This document shows positions 17,684 through 26,965 of a stretch of DNA of 63,120 nt, piece by piece. Each line of letters starts with the position of its first letter. Within the stretch, counting starts at the first letter, position 1. Source of the stretch: Paralcaligenes ureilyticus (GTDB lineage Bacteria; Pseudomonadota; Gammaproteobacteria; Burkholderiales; Burkholderiaceae_B). A program made the position numbers and the translations under genes. The stretch lies in the NCBI RefSeq assembly GCF_004346225.1, contig NZ_SMAJ01000002.1, positions 427,417-490,536 on the forward strand, given 5' to 3'. Below the pieces are notes generated by a model. That model was given only the letters and a program-made list of their open reading frames with translations, searched no databases and was not told the origin of the DNA.

Positions 17684-19228
17684 TCATTGCGGATCGGGCC
17701 GGCTTCCCCAGGGCTGACGGTACTGTATCGCCTCGGCCACCTGGGCGGCCCCGAGCGTATCGAGTTCGCTCAAATCGGCCAAGGTGCGCGCCACTCGCAA
17801 CACGCGGTGCACGACCCGCGCCGACCAGCTCCAGCGCAACATGGCCTGCTTGAGAAGATTTTTCGCCGCGCCGTCAAGCACACAATAGCGATCCAGGTCG
17901 CCGACGCCCAACTTTGCGTTAGGCAGCGCCTGGCGCGCCAACTGCCGGGCGCGGCAGCGCTCTACCCGCTCGCGCACCGGAGCGGACGCCTCGCCCAGCG
18001 GCGCATCGAACCAACCGTCGTCAACGGCAGACAGGGCAATCTGCAGATCGATTCGATCCAGCAACGGGCCGGAGATCTTGTCGCGATATTTCTCGATGCG
18101 ATCGGCGCTGCACGCACAGCGCATCTTTCTGTGCCCCAACCATCCGCACGGGCAAGGATTCATGGCCGCAATAAGCTGGAATGCGGCCGGAAAGGTAAGC
18201 GTGCGAGAAGAACGCGCGATCGAGATACGGCCCATTTCGATAGGCTCGCGCAGAGACTCCAACACGCGCCGATCGAACTCGGGCAGTTCGTCGAGAAACA
18301 AAATTCCGTGGTGGGCCATACTTATTTCACCTGGCCTGGGAAGCGCGCCTCCGCCCACTAGCGCCGGCGCGGAGGCGCTATGATGCGGGGCACGAAATGG
18401 CGGCAAATCGCTTACCGTATAACCGCGACCGCTGACGCTGGACAGGGCCGCCACCTCTAGCGCCTGCTCGGCGCTCAAACGTGGCAGCAAACCCGGCAGA
18501 CGATGCGCCAGCATGCTCTTGCCGGCGCCGGGCGGGCCGGCCATCAGTAAACTGTGGCCGCCCGCCGCGGCAATTTCCAACACGCGACGGGCCATTGCCT
18601 GCCCTCTCACGTCGGACAGGCACGGCGTGCTGGAAACGGCTGCGGGCAGCGCCTCGGGCTGCGCACTGGGCAAGTTGGCCGCCCCTGAAAAATGAGCGAC
18701 CACATCGAGCAGACGTTGCGCCGCGAGCACCGTTAACCCTGGCACGCGGGCCGCCACTCCGGCGCACGCGGCGGGCAGAATCAAACGCACCAAAGGATCG
18801 CGGCGCGCCACCGCCAAGGCAATCGCCAACGGCGCGTTCACCGATACGACGGCGCCCGTCAGCGACAACTCTCCCGCGAATACATAGCCTGACAAATCGA
18901 CATCCGGGCCGGTGCCTACCCCACCCTGCTGCCACGGCGTTACCTGACCGGAGGCAAGCAAAACACCCAGTGCAATGGGCAAATCAAAGCGGCCGGAGTC
19001 TTTGGGCAGATCGGCGGGCGCCAAATTGGCCGTAATGCGCCCGGCAGGAAACTCCAGCCCGCTGCTGATGATGGCCGAGCGCACGCGCTCGCGGCTTTCG
19101 CGCACGCCGGTGTCAGGCAAACCTACGATGTGAAAGGCGGGCAACCCCGGCCCTACGTGGACTTCAACCCGTACCGGAAAGGCCTCCAGCCCATAGAGCG
19201 CCAGGCTCGCCAACGCCGCCAATGACAT
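17684..19228 (-). CDS. comM: ComM/YifB AAA+ helicase of natural transformation
   Basis: 514 residues: an N-terminal Lon-protease-like S5 domain (about 1-170, LYGLEAFPVRVEVHVGPGLPAFHIVGLPDTGVRESRERVRSAI begins it), an AAA+ core with Walker A GPPGAGKSMLA (about 228-238), FRAPHHSASAPALVGGG and FLDELPEF (Walker B), and a C-terminal Mg-chelatase-like helical region. ComM promotes branch migration of incoming DNA during transformation in gammaproteobacteria. No other competence gene lies nearby. Length is normal and no frame break is seen. Confidence 0.95.
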   Translation of the reverse strand: MSLAALASLALYGLEAFPVRVEVHVGPGLPAFHIVGLPDTGVRESRERVRSAIISSGLEFPAGRITANLAPADLPKDSGRFDLPIALGVLLASGQVTPWQQGGVGTGPDVDLSGYVFAGELSLTGAVVSVNAPLAIALAVARRDPLVRLILPAACAGVAARVPGLTVLAAQRLLDVVAHFSGAANLPSAQPEALPAAVSSTPCLSDVRGQAMARRVLEIAAAGGHSLLMAGPPGAGKSMLAHRLPGLLPRLSAEQALEVAALSSVSGRGYTVSDLPPFRAPHHSASAPALVGGGALPRPGEISMAHHGILFLDELPEFDRRVLESLREPIEMGRISIARSSRTLTFPAAFQLIAAMNPCPCGWLGHRKMRCACSADRIEKYRDKISGPLLDRIDLQIALSAVDDGWFDAPLGEASAPVRERVERCRARQLARQALPNAKLGVGDLDRYCVLDGAAKNLLKQAMLRWSWSARVVHRVLRVARTLADLSELDTLGAAQVAEAIQYRQPWGSRPDPQ

Positions 19229-19346
19229 GTTCTTCTCCCGACCCCGGATGCCCGGCTATATGGAACAGTATCGTGCGGCGGACACGCTGCCTGGCGGCGA
19301 AATGACTGTTTTTATCCGTTGGGAGAGGTACGCTGGAACGCGCGTT

Positions 19347-19476
19347 GGCAGCCACAAGGGCTGCCGCTACAAACGCTGTCCGTCGTTAATGTAGTGGCAG
19401 CCCTTGTGGCTGCCAAAATCGTGGATAGCCAAGGTGGTATCTTGCATCGATGACAGGCACAAGGCCTGTCGCTACA
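19347..19476. repeat. REP cluster: class A pair plus class D unit
   Basis: Forward class A 19347-19371, reverse class A 19390-19414, forward class D 19452-19476 with flank CTTGCATCGAT, then a tail fragment (CTGCCGCTACA, 19480-19490). These lie in the 324-bp gap between the divergent comM and kynA, so they sit in the likely promoter region of both. Confidence 0.9.
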
Positions 19477-19552
19477 GATCTGCCGCTACAAAATCACGGT
19501 ACAGCTTGGCCGCAGTACCATATCAGGCAATCCCCAAACAAGGAAACCCGCG

Positions 19553-20395
19553 ATGTGTCCCCATTCCGAAGAACCTGCCGCCTGGCATGACGCCAGCCTG
19601 GATTTTTCCAAAGACATGAGCTATAGCGACTACCTGGCGCTGGATCAGTTGCTTGCCGCGCAGCATCCACTCTCACCCGAGCACAACGAGATGCTGTTTA
19701 TCATTCAACATCAAACCTCCGAACTGTGGATGAAGCTTATGCTGCATGAATTGCGCGCGGCTCGAGATCATATCGGGCAGAGCCTTCTAGGGCCGTCCTT
19801 CAAAATGCTGGCGCGCGTCTCGCGCATCATGGATCAACTGGTGCAGGCCTGGACGGTTCTGGCCACGATGACGCCGCCTGAATATACGGCGATGCGCCCC
19901 TACCTGGGGAAATCGTCAGGGTTTCAATCGTACCAATATCGCGAAATCGAGTTTATTCTGGGCAATAAAAACGCCGCCATGCTAAGCCCGCACGCGCACC
20001 ACCCCGAACGCCTGGCGCATGTGCAAAAAGCGCTCGAGACACCCTCGCTTTACGAGGGCGCCATACAACTGCTGGCGCGCAAGGGCCTTGCCATCAGCGC
20101 CGAGCGACTGAATCGGGACCCAACCAAAGGAACCGAATACGACCCTTCAGTGGAAGCCGCCTGGCTGCAGGTGTACCGGGATCCGACCCATTATTGGGAC
20201 TTATATGAGCTGGGCGAAAAGCTGGTCGATCTGGAAGATTCGTTTCGCCAATGGCGTTTTCGGCACGTCACGACCGTAGAGCGGATTATCGGCTTCAAGC
20301 GTGGCACAGGCGGCACCGACGGAGTGAGCTATTTGCGCAAGATGCTCGATGTCGTGCTGTTCCCCGAGCTGTGGCGCCTGCGCACTAATCTTTAA
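19553..20395 (+). CDS. kynA: Tryptophan 2,3-dioxygenase
   Basis: 280 residues. It opens the indole ring of L-tryptophan to N-formylkynurenine using heme, the first step of the kynurenine route. Family signatures: [33 protein letters not shown] (substrate pocket and distal histidine region), [21 protein letters not shown], and the late [28 protein letters not shown] with the GTGGT substrate loop. kynU and kynB, which often accompany it, are not here. It converges on ubiK with a 13-bp gap. Confidence 0.97.
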   Translation: MCPHSEEPAAWHDASLDFSKDMSYSDYLALDQLLAAQHPLSPEHNEMLFIIQHQTSELWMKLMLHELRAARDHIGQSLLGPSFKMLARVSRIMDQLVQAWTVLATMTPPEYTAMRPYLGKSSGFQSYQYREIEFILGNKNAAMLSPHAHHPERLAHVQKALETPSLYEGAIQLLARKGLAISAERLNRDPTKGTEYDPSVEAAWLQVYRDPTHYWDLYELGEKLVDLEDSFRQWRFRHVTTVERIIGFKRGTGGTDGVSYLRKMLDVVLFPELWRLRTNL

Positions 20396-20408
20396 CAATC
20401 GGCCGAGG

Positions 20409-20648
20409 TCAGTCCGGATTTGATTCCAGCGTTTTGATCCGGGCTTCCAGCGCATCGATGCGGGCCAATGCACGTTCGAGCAGGCCGACTTGTATGTCGA
20501 ACTCTTCGCGGGTAATCAGGTCGAGCCGGGAAAAGGTCTGCGCCATCATGGCTTTGACATTGCGTTCGATATCGGCAGCCGGGCTTTTGGCAATCAGGTC
20601 GGACATATTCTTTTGAAAGTCTTCGAACCAATCGGTACGGTTGATCAT
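20409..20648 (-). CDS. ubiK: UbiK, ubiquinone biosynthesis accessory factor
   Basis: 79 residues. The N-terminal amphipathic part (NRTDWFEDFQKNMSDLI) and C-terminal coiled coil (ITREEFDIQVGLLERALARIDALEARIKTLE, about 45-75) are the YqiC/UbiK pattern. UbiK acts with UbiJ in the cytosolic or membrane-peripheral assembly of the late ubiquinone pathway. It lies on the opposite strand to kynA, downstream of a lipoprotein gene that ends in a terminator. Confidence 0.9.
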   Translation of the reverse strand: MINRTDWFEDFQKNMSDLIAKSPAADIERNVKAMMAQTFSRLDLITREEFDIQVGLLERALARIDALEARIKTLESNPD

Positions 20649-20690
20649 GGCAGGCTCCGGATAATAGGTTGGAAGCGATCAGTGTAGTAA

Positions 20691-20716
20691 AAAAATGGGC
20701 CGTCCGGCCCATTTTT
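20691..20716 (-). terminator. Intrinsic terminator after the lipoprotein gene
   Basis: Perfect 12-bp inverted repeat: AAAAATGGGCCG at 20691-20702 and its complement at 20705-20716, with A/T runs at both ends. It lies 30 bp after the stop of the minus-strand lipoprotein gene. The T-tract can also serve on the plus strand. Confidence 0.88.
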
Positions 20717-20746
20717 CGTATCCCGCATTTTACATTGGGATTGGCA

Positions 20747-21127
20747 CTATTTGCTCGGTGTCGGTGCGGGCGGCGTCGCACCGTTACCCACCTTGTCCTG
20801 AATAGCCTGATTGGCATCGGCCGCACCTTTCTTGATGGCGTCGCCCATCTGGCCGGCCTTCTCTGCAGCGCTGTCCTTCAGCTGACCTGCTTTGTCAGCC
20901 ACGCTGCTTGCCGCATCCTTGACCGACTCTTTCGCTTTGTCGATCGAACCGCTCGAAGGCGCGGGCGTGGGCGGCGTCGTTGACGGAGTCGGGCTTGGGG
21001 CGGGCGCTTCCGAGCTTGGTGCGGAGGAAGCAGCAGGTTTGGTGTCTTCCCCTTTTGAGCATGCCGCGAGCAAGCCCATTGACGCGACCATTGCAATGAT
21101 AGCGAGATGTGTACGGGTCTTTTGCAT
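20747..21127 (-). CDS. Small lipoprotein, alanine/proline-rich with LEA-like repeats
   Basis: 126 residues with a lipoprotein signal: MQKTRTHLAIIAMVASMGLLAAC, lipobox LLAAC with Cys about 23. A Pro/Ser/Ala-rich linker follows (about 30-60), then amphipathic repeats of the KAKESVKDAASSVADKAGQ type (about 62-112) and a Pro-rich tail. The repeats resemble LEA/YtxH-type stress proteins and may be coiled. The product should be membrane-anchored, but no biochemical role can be given. It is monocistronic, with a terminator at 20691-20716. Confidence 0.8.
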   Translation of the reverse strand: MQKTRTHLAIIAMVASMGLLAACSKGEDTKPAASSAPSSEAPAPSPTPSTTPPTPAPSSGSIDKAKESVKDAASSVADKAGQLKDSAAEKAGQMGDAIKKGAADANQAIQDKVGNGATPPAPTPSK

Positions 21128-21522
21128 AATATGTTCCTTCCTTATCCAACGTCGCCTGAAAATCTTGTGCCGACTCCGATGCGACTAACGGTTCAGCAGC
21201 GAGCTCGTTACAACTGGCTTAGTTACAATTCTAGCCACAGAGTCTCGTTTGAGAGCGGCATTAGTGTAAATCCTGATTTCAATAAAAATTATTATATGTT
21301 TGGCATTTCTCCCGCAGGCCGTGCATAGCCCGGGTCTTTACGGTTATTTGCCCAATCCAGTTTCGTACACCAAGACACAAATGCCTCCATACACCAAGGT
21401 TTGGTTACCATTTTGTGCGGTAAATCGCCAAACTAATCTGGCTGGTAGAGGAGGAATTGTGTCAAAGCTCCGCTTTGAATAATCGGATTGAACAATAAGT
21501 GCATTTATGGCCCAAGGAATGC
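21128..21522. other. AT-rich gap between lipoprotein gene and glnK control region
   Basis: No convincing gene. Small frames (21300-21482 plus strand; 21344-21742 minus strand) lack recognisable domains, and the minus one reads through a REP pair and the sigma-54 promoter. The sequence is noticeably more AT-rich than its neighbours. The promoter of the lipoprotein gene should lie at its left edge. Confidence 0.5.
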
Positions 21523-21567
21523 GCACTGGTTTGGTGCGTTTCTGGATGAGTTGCACCGATTGTGGGC
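21523..21567 (+). promoter_or_regulatory. NtrC-like enhancer sites upstream of glnK
   Basis: GCACTGGTTTGGTGC (21523-21537) matches the NtrC dyad GCAC-N7-GTGC exactly in its half sites. A weaker second copy, GCACCGATTGTGGGC, is at 21553-21567. Their centres are 30 bp apart, close to three helical turns, on the same DNA face. They are about 160-190 bp upstream of the sigma-54 promoter, a normal enhancer distance. Confidence 0.6.
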
Positions 21568-21604
21568 TTTGCGTATGGGGGCGGCCTGGGATCAGGTTGG
21601 AGAT

Positions 21605-21667
21605 GGCACCCACAAGGGGTGCCGCTACAAATATGCGTCGCATGTAGCGCCACCCCTTGTGGGTGGC
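21605..21667. repeat. REPIN-like pair, class B plus class C, between enhancer and promoter
   Basis: Forward class B 21605-21629 and reverse class C 21643-21667 with a 13-bp spacer. It lies between the NtrC-like sites and the sigma-54 promoter of glnK-amtB. Confidence 0.9.
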
Positions 21668-21696
21668 AAGCCCTTCGCAATCAAAACGGCAATTGA

Positions 21697-22101
<405 letters not shown>

Positions 22102-22198
22102 CCACCCTACCCGGATCAGGATCCATGCCGCCATCAGCTGCGCCGGCCAACACGCACTGCCATGACGCAATCAATACAAACCATTTTCGGAGAAACAT

Positions 22199-23425
22199 AT
22201 GGATAAAGCAGATTTAGTCTGGGTAAGCCTGTCGACAATACTGGTTTTGCTGATGATCGTGCCCGGACTGGCGCTGTTTTACGGCGGCCTGGTGCGCAGC
22301 AAGAACGTGCTGTCCATCATGATCCAGGTGCTGACCGTCTTTTGCCTGGTCACCGTCTTGTGGTTCATCTACGGCTACACCCTGGCGTTCACCCCTGCCA
22401 GCGCGGTGATCGGCGGCTTTTCACGCCTGTTCTTCGGCGGCATGCTCAATTTGTCGACCCAAAAATTCACACTGGCCGGAACCATCCCGGAAATCACCTT
22501 CGCGTCATTTCAGGCGACTTTTGCCGGCATCACCTGCGCGCTGATCGTGGGCGGATTTGCCGAGCGCGTCAAATACGCCGCCGTACTGGTATTCACCGCC
22601 ATCTGGATGACATTCGCCTACCTACCCATTGCCCATATGGTCTGGGGGTCGGACGGCTGGCTATTCAAACAAGGCGCCCTGGACTTTGCCGGCGGCACGG
22701 TCGTGCACATCAATGCCGGGATAGCCGGCCTGGTCGGCGCCTACTATGTCGGGCCACGCGTAGGTTATAAACGCGAGTCGATGCAGCCCCACAACTTGCC
22801 TATGGTCATGATCGGCGCAAGCCTGTTGTGGGTAGGCTGGTTCGGCTTCAATGCAGGCTCGGCGCTAAGCGCCAACGAAACCGCCGCGCTGGCCTTCTTC
22901 AACACGCTTCTGGCAACAGCAGCCGGTGTCATCGCGTGGACGGTCGTGGAATGGCGCTACAAAGGCAAACCCTCGCTGCTGGGGGCGGTATCAGGGATGG
23001 TGGCCGGACTGGTGGGCATTACCCCCGCCGCGGGGCTGGTAGGCCCCGGAGGCGCCCTGGTTATCGGCTTGCTGGCCGGCGCGATTTGCGTTTGGGGCGT
23101 CAACGGCCTGAAACGCCGCCTGGGAGCCGATGATGCGCTCGACGTTTTCGGCATCCACGGTGTGGGAGGTATCGTCGGAGCCCTGCTCACAGGCATCTTC
23201 AACGCACAACCGCTGGGCGGCCCTGGACTGAAGACCTTGTCTGAGATACCCCACCAGCTGTGGATTCAGTTCGAAGGCATTGCCATCACCCTGGTGTGGT
23301 CCGGGCTATGCGCCCTCTTTGCCTACTTCGTTGCGGACAAGATATGCGGGCTGCGAGTCGCCAGGGATGTGGAGCGCGAAGGGCTGGACGTACAGTCGCA
23401 CGGCGAATCCGCCTACCATCCGTGA
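22199..23425 (+). CDS. amtB: Ammonium transporter AmtB
   Basis: 408 residues, about 11 membrane helices: it begins VSLSTILVLLMIVPGLALFYGGLVRSKN and contains the ammonium-binding and pore motifs DFAGGTVVHINAGIAGLVGAY and, later, DDALDVFGIHGVGGIVGALLTG with the two conserved pore histidines. It conducts NH3/NH4+ through the inner membrane as a trimer. There is no clear cleavable signal peptide, which is common in shorter Amt proteins. It ends 4 bp from the stop of the convergent ptsI gene. Confidence 0.97.
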   Translation: MDKADLVWVSLSTILVLLMIVPGLALFYGGLVRSKNVLSIMIQVLTVFCLVTVLWFIYGYTLAFTPASAVIGGFSRLFFGGMLNLSTQKFTLAGTIPEITFASFQATFAGITCALIVGGFAERVKYAAVLVFTAIWMTFAYLPIAHMVWGSDGWLFKQGALDFAGGTVVHINAGIAGLVGAYYVGPRVGYKRESMQPHNLPMVMIGASLLWVGWFGFNAGSALSANETAALAFFNTLLATAAGVIAWTVVEWRYKGKPSLLGAVSGMVAGLVGITPAAGLVGPGGALVIGLLAGAICVWGVNGLKRRLGADDALDVFGIHGVGGIVGALLTGIFNAQPLGGPGLKTLSEIPHQLWIQFEGIAITLVWSGLCALFAYFVADKICGLRVARDVEREGLDVQSHGESAYHP

Positions 23426-23429
23426 TTTT

Positions 23430-25184
23430 TCAGCTATCGAGGTCGGCCAGATCAATGCGCTCGGCGCGATTCAGCGCCGACGCCACCTTGACGCGCAGTG
23501 CGTTGGTATGGGCCAGGCGCACTTCTTTCTTTACATCGAGCAACTGCTGCGGGTGCATGGAGAATTCTTTGAGGCCCAGGCCCAGCAGCATGCGCGTAAC
23601 GCGTGCATCGCCTGCCATTTCGCCGCAAACCGCCACCGGCTTGCCGGTTCGTTCTCCCGCATTGATGGTGTGCGCAATCAACCGCAAAACCGCCGGATGC
23701 ATCGGATCGTACAGGCTGGCCACATCGTTGTCGCCGCGATCGATGGCCAGCGTATATTGAATCAGGTCGTTGGTGCCTATGGATAGAAAATCCAGATTTT
23801 CCACAAAGGGGTCGATGGCGATGGCGATGGCCGGAATTTCGACCATGGCGCCTAAAGCGATGTTGCCGGAATAGGCCTGGCCGCGCGCATCAAGCTCGGC
23901 ACGCGCCGCCGCAATGGCTTGGCGCGTTGCATAAACCTCGTGCATATGCGAGATCATGGGAATAAGAATGCGCACCGGGCCATGCGACGAGGCACGCAAA
24001 AGCGCCCGCAACTGCGTTGCAAATAGCTCGGGATTGGCCAGGCAATAACGGATTGCGCGCAGGCCAAGCGCCGGATTGGTCGCGACTGTCACCTCGCCAT
24101 CGAGGGTCTTGTCGGACCCGATATCCAGCGTACGGATGGTAACGGGCCGCCCTGCCATGATCCGCACCACCGACGCGTAGGCCTGATATTGCTCGTCTTC
24201 ACCGGGCAAATCGGACCGGCCCATAAAAAGGAATTCGCTGCGAAACAAGCCGATGCCGTCGGCCCCTGCCGCCAATGCGGTCGTCGCCTCTTCAGGCAAT
24301 TCGATATTGGCTTCGAGGCGAATGGCGATGCCGTCGAGCGTAACAGCTGGAGCGTCCCGCAGCAAACCCAGCGTGGCCCGCTCGTCGGCATAGGCAGTCT
24401 GGCGCCGGCGGTATTCGATCAGAACCTGTTCTGAAGGATTGACCAGGACCGCGCCCGTTGAACCGTCGGCGATCAGGATGTCGCCATCGCGCACCAGCGT
24501 ACGCACATGACCCAGCCCCACCACGGCAGGCACGTTCATGCTGCGCGCAACAATGGCCGTATGCGAGGTGGGGCCGCCCAGATCGGTAAGGAAAGCGCCA
24601 AAACGCGCGCCGCGCAAACGCAGCATGTCGGCGGGCGAAATATCGCGCGCCACCACGATGAGCAATGCATCGGGGTCTTGGGAGTCCAGATGCGGCAACA
24701 GCACCGTGGAACCCGACAGCACGCGCAGGACACGCTCGATGACCTGACGTATGTCGGTGCCGCGCTCACGCAGGTATTCGTCTTCCATGGCGGCAAACTG
24801 CTCGCCCAGCAGTTGACCCTGCGTCGTTAATGCCCACTCGGCGTTGTACTGCCGCTGCACGATAAGTTCGCAGGTTTGCGCCGAGAGCATGGGATCGCCC
24901 AGCAGCATGCTGTGCACCGTCAGCAAGGCCGCGAGCTCTCGCGGAGCATCGGCAGGCAGGCTATTGGCCATGTTCTGCAATTCGCTGCAGGCATGCTCCA
25001 GGGCGTTTTTCAGGCGTGTGCATTCAGCCGCAACGTCGGCTTCCTGAATGCGATAGTGAACGACTTCAAGCGCTGCGGCCCCCATGACCACCGCACGGCC
25101 AATGGCCACCCCCCTGACAACGCCCTGACCCTGCAGGCACAGCATCGGGCCGCAGTCGGGAGAAGAGCGCATGGAGGCTGTCAT
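23430..25184 (-). CDS. ptsI: PEP-protein phosphotransferase, PTS enzyme I
   Basis: 584 residues. Enzyme I takes phosphate from PEP to its active-site histidine in GGPTSHTAIVARS (about residue 210) and passes it to HPr. An N-terminal HPr-binding domain precedes it; the C-terminal PEP-binding barrel has DIGSDKTL, FLSIGTNDLIQYTLAIDR and PVAVCGEMAGD with the conserved cysteine. It is last in gshB-EIIA-ptsH-ptsI, all minus strand. With no EIIB or EIIC gene alongside, this PTS is probably regulatory rather than a sugar importer. Confidence 0.96.
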   Translation of the reverse strand: MTASMRSSPDCGPMLCLQGQGVVRGVAIGRAVVMGAAALEVVHYRIQEADVAAECTRLKNALEHACSELQNMANSLPADAPRELAALLTVHSMLLGDPMLSAQTCELIVQRQYNAEWALTTQGQLLGEQFAAMEDEYLRERGTDIRQVIERVLRVLSGSTVLLPHLDSQDPDALLIVVARDISPADMLRLRGARFGAFLTDLGGPTSHTAIVARSMNVPAVVGLGHVRTLVRDGDILIADGSTGAVLVNPSEQVLIEYRRRQTAYADERATLGLLRDAPAVTLDGIAIRLEANIELPEEATTALAAGADGIGLFRSEFLFMGRSDLPGEDEQYQAYASVVRIMAGRPVTIRTLDIGSDKTLDGEVTVATNPALGLRAIRYCLANPELFATQLRALLRASSHGPVRILIPMISHMHEVYATRQAIAAARAELDARGQAYSGNIALGAMVEIPAIAIAIDPFVENLDFLSIGTNDLIQYTLAIDRGDNDVASLYDPMHPAVLRLIAHTINAGERTGKPVAVCGEMAGDARVTRMLLGLGLKEFSMHPQQLLDVKKEVRLAHTNALRVKVASALNRAERIDLADLDS

Positions 25185-25218
25185 TCAGAGGTCCCGCATG
25201 AAGGGAAGGCGGCCAAGC

Positions 25219-25488
25219 CTATTCTTGTTCGCCGAATTTGTTATCGAATAAATGCTGGATAGCTTCAAGCGCCGGCCCGGCATCGGCGCCCTGCGCGTCG
25301 ACCTTGACGGTAACGCCCAAGCCTGCAGCCAGCATCATGACTCCCATGATACTCTTGGCGTTGACCCGCTGAGCCCCGCGGGCGATAAAAATATCGGCGC
25401 TGAACTTGCCGGCCAGCTGTGTCAGTTTGGCCGCCGCCCGAGCGTGCAAACCCAATTTGTTGCGTATAACGATATCGATAGTTGGCAT
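25219..25488 (-). CDS. ptsH: Phosphocarrier protein HPr
   Basis: 89 residues. The active-site histidine is in KLGLHARAAAKL (His about 15) and the regulatory serine in AKSIMGVMMLA (Ser about 46), so both EI-dependent and HPr-kinase-type phosphorylation are possible. It lies between the EIIA gene and ptsI, 34 bp before ptsI. Confidence 0.95.
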   Translation of the reverse strand: MPTIDIVIRNKLGLHARAAAKLTQLAGKFSADIFIARGAQRVNAKSIMGVMMLAAGLGVTVKVDAQGADAGPALEAIQHLFDNKFGEQE

Positions 25489-25531
25489 AGGATTTTTTTT
25501 AATTTAAGGCACAAAGCTAACACACGGAAAA

Positions 25532-25933
25532 TCAAGGTTTCGAATCAGCCGCCACAATCCCCTTCAGAGCTCCCAGCCGTACACTCTCGCAGAGTTCGTC
25601 CGGGCTTTTCTGTTGATCGGTAAGGGCCTTTAGCACCATGCATAAATTGGTGCCCGTCACAACATGGCCTGATGTACCCTGCTCGGCAGCCAGTTTAAGC
25701 GCCTTCTGGGCAATATTGAACGGCGTCGCTCCAAATATATCGCATAAAACCAATACCCCTTCCTGGCCGGCTTCGGTCAGCAGCCGCGCAAGGCGCGGCG
25801 TTAGCTGATCAGGCGAGTCCTCAGGCTTGACATCGAAGACAGCAAGGTCCGGCTTGGCGCCCAGCACGTGCCGGGCGCATTCGGAAAAGGCGCTGGCAAG
25901 CGGAGCATGCATGACGAGTACGACCCGAGCCAT
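25532..25933 (-). CDS. PTS EIIA component, mannose/fructose superfamily type
   Basis: 133 residues, a single ManX-type EIIA domain. The phosphorylated histidine is His9 in VVLVMHAPLAS; LVLCDIFGATPFNIAQKAL is the family's conserved loop and VTGTNLCMVLKAL the second active-site region. Normally EIIA-Man passes phosphate to an EIIB, but none is encoded here, so a regulatory role is likely. It directly abuts gshB upstream (no intergenic base) and precedes ptsH by 43 bp. Confidence 0.92.
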   Translation of the reverse strand: MARVVLVMHAPLASAFSECARHVLGAKPDLAVFDVKPEDSPDQLTPRLARLLTEAGQEGVLVLCDIFGATPFNIAQKALKLAAEQGTSGHVVTGTNLCMVLKALTDQQKSPDELCESVRLGALKGIVAADSKP

Positions 25934-26893
25934 TTATGCCTCCGCCGCCTGTTCCAGCGCCACAGCAAAACAGTCGGCGACATTGAAGTCGGTCTGCTCG
26001 GTGATTTCCACAAAACAGGTGGGGCTGGTAACGTTGACTTCAGTCAGATAATCGCCAATGACATCGAGCCCCACCAGCAAAAGGCCGCGTTCAGCCAGCC
26101 GCGGCCCGATCGTCTCGGCAATTTCGCGGTCGCGCGGCGACAAGGCCTGAGCCACACCACGGCCGCCCGCGGCGAGATTGCCGCGCGATTCGCCAGCCAG
26201 CGGAATACGCGCGAGCGCATAGGGCACAGGCTTGCCGCCAATCAACAAGATGCGCTTGTCGCCATTGACGATTTCGGGAATATAACGTTGCGCCATGATC
26301 GTACGACGGCCGTTATCGGTGAGGGTTTCAAGAATGGAGCCCAAGTTTGGCTCGGTTTTCTGCAAGCGGAAAATACCCGTGCCGCCCATGCCATCGAGCG
26401 GCTTGACGATGACATCCTGATGGTGGGCATGGAAAGCCTTCAGACGCACCATGTCGCGCGACACCAAGGTGGGCGAGGTAAATGACGAGAACTCGGTAAT
26501 GGCCAGCTTTTCGGGGTGGTTGCGGATAGCTGCGCCGGAATTGAAAACATGCGCCCCTTGCGTCTGGGCGTACTCCAGCAAGTGCGTGGCGTATACGTAT
26601 TCCATGTCGAAGGGAGGGTCTTTGCGCATTACTACAGCGCCAAACGAAGCAAGTACAACTTCGGCGGGCGCACCGCGTTCGGTCCACCACGCATGGCCAT
26701 GCATGTCCGCGCCGGCCAGCAGGTCGATAGCCGTGGCGACCACTTTGACGGTGCCTTCGTCGATATACAGATCGCCCTGCAGCGCCACGCTTAGCACATG
26801 GCCCCGAGCCCGCAAGGCTTGCATCATGGCAACCGAAGAATCCTTGTATGCCTTGAGCGAAGGTAAAGGGTCAATTACAAATAACACATGCAT
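25934..26893 (-). CDS. gshB: Glutathione synthetase
   Basis: 319 residues. It joins gamma-glutamylcysteine and glycine with ATP. The N-terminus MHVLFVIDPLPSLKAYKDSS and the ATP-grasp motifs VIVKPLDGMGGTGIFRL and NVTSPTCFVEI are typical of proteobacterial GshB. It heads the gshB-EIIA-ptsH-ptsI run. gshA, which in related genomes I would expect just upstream, is absent; infC lies there instead, 72 bp away. Confidence 0.96.
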   Translation of the reverse strand: MHVLFVIDPLPSLKAYKDSSVAMMQALRARGHVLSVALQGDLYIDEGTVKVVATAIDLLAGADMHGHAWWTERGAPAEVVLASFGAVVMRKDPPFDMEYVYATHLLEYAQTQGAHVFNSGAAIRNHPEKLAITEFSSFTSPTLVSRDMVRLKAFHAHHQDVIVKPLDGMGGTGIFRLQKTEPNLGSILETLTDNGRRTIMAQRYIPEIVNGDKRILLIGGKPVPYALARIPLAGESRGNLAAGGRGVAQALSPRDREIAETIGPRLAERGLLLVGLDVIGDYLTEVNVTSPTCFVEITEQTDFNVADCFAVALEQAAEA

Positions 26894-26965
26894 AAGGCAC
26901 CCGCAAGCGCCCGCCCATCAAAAGCGGGCTAAATTAAAGCAATGGTCGGTTTCACGAATTGAATA

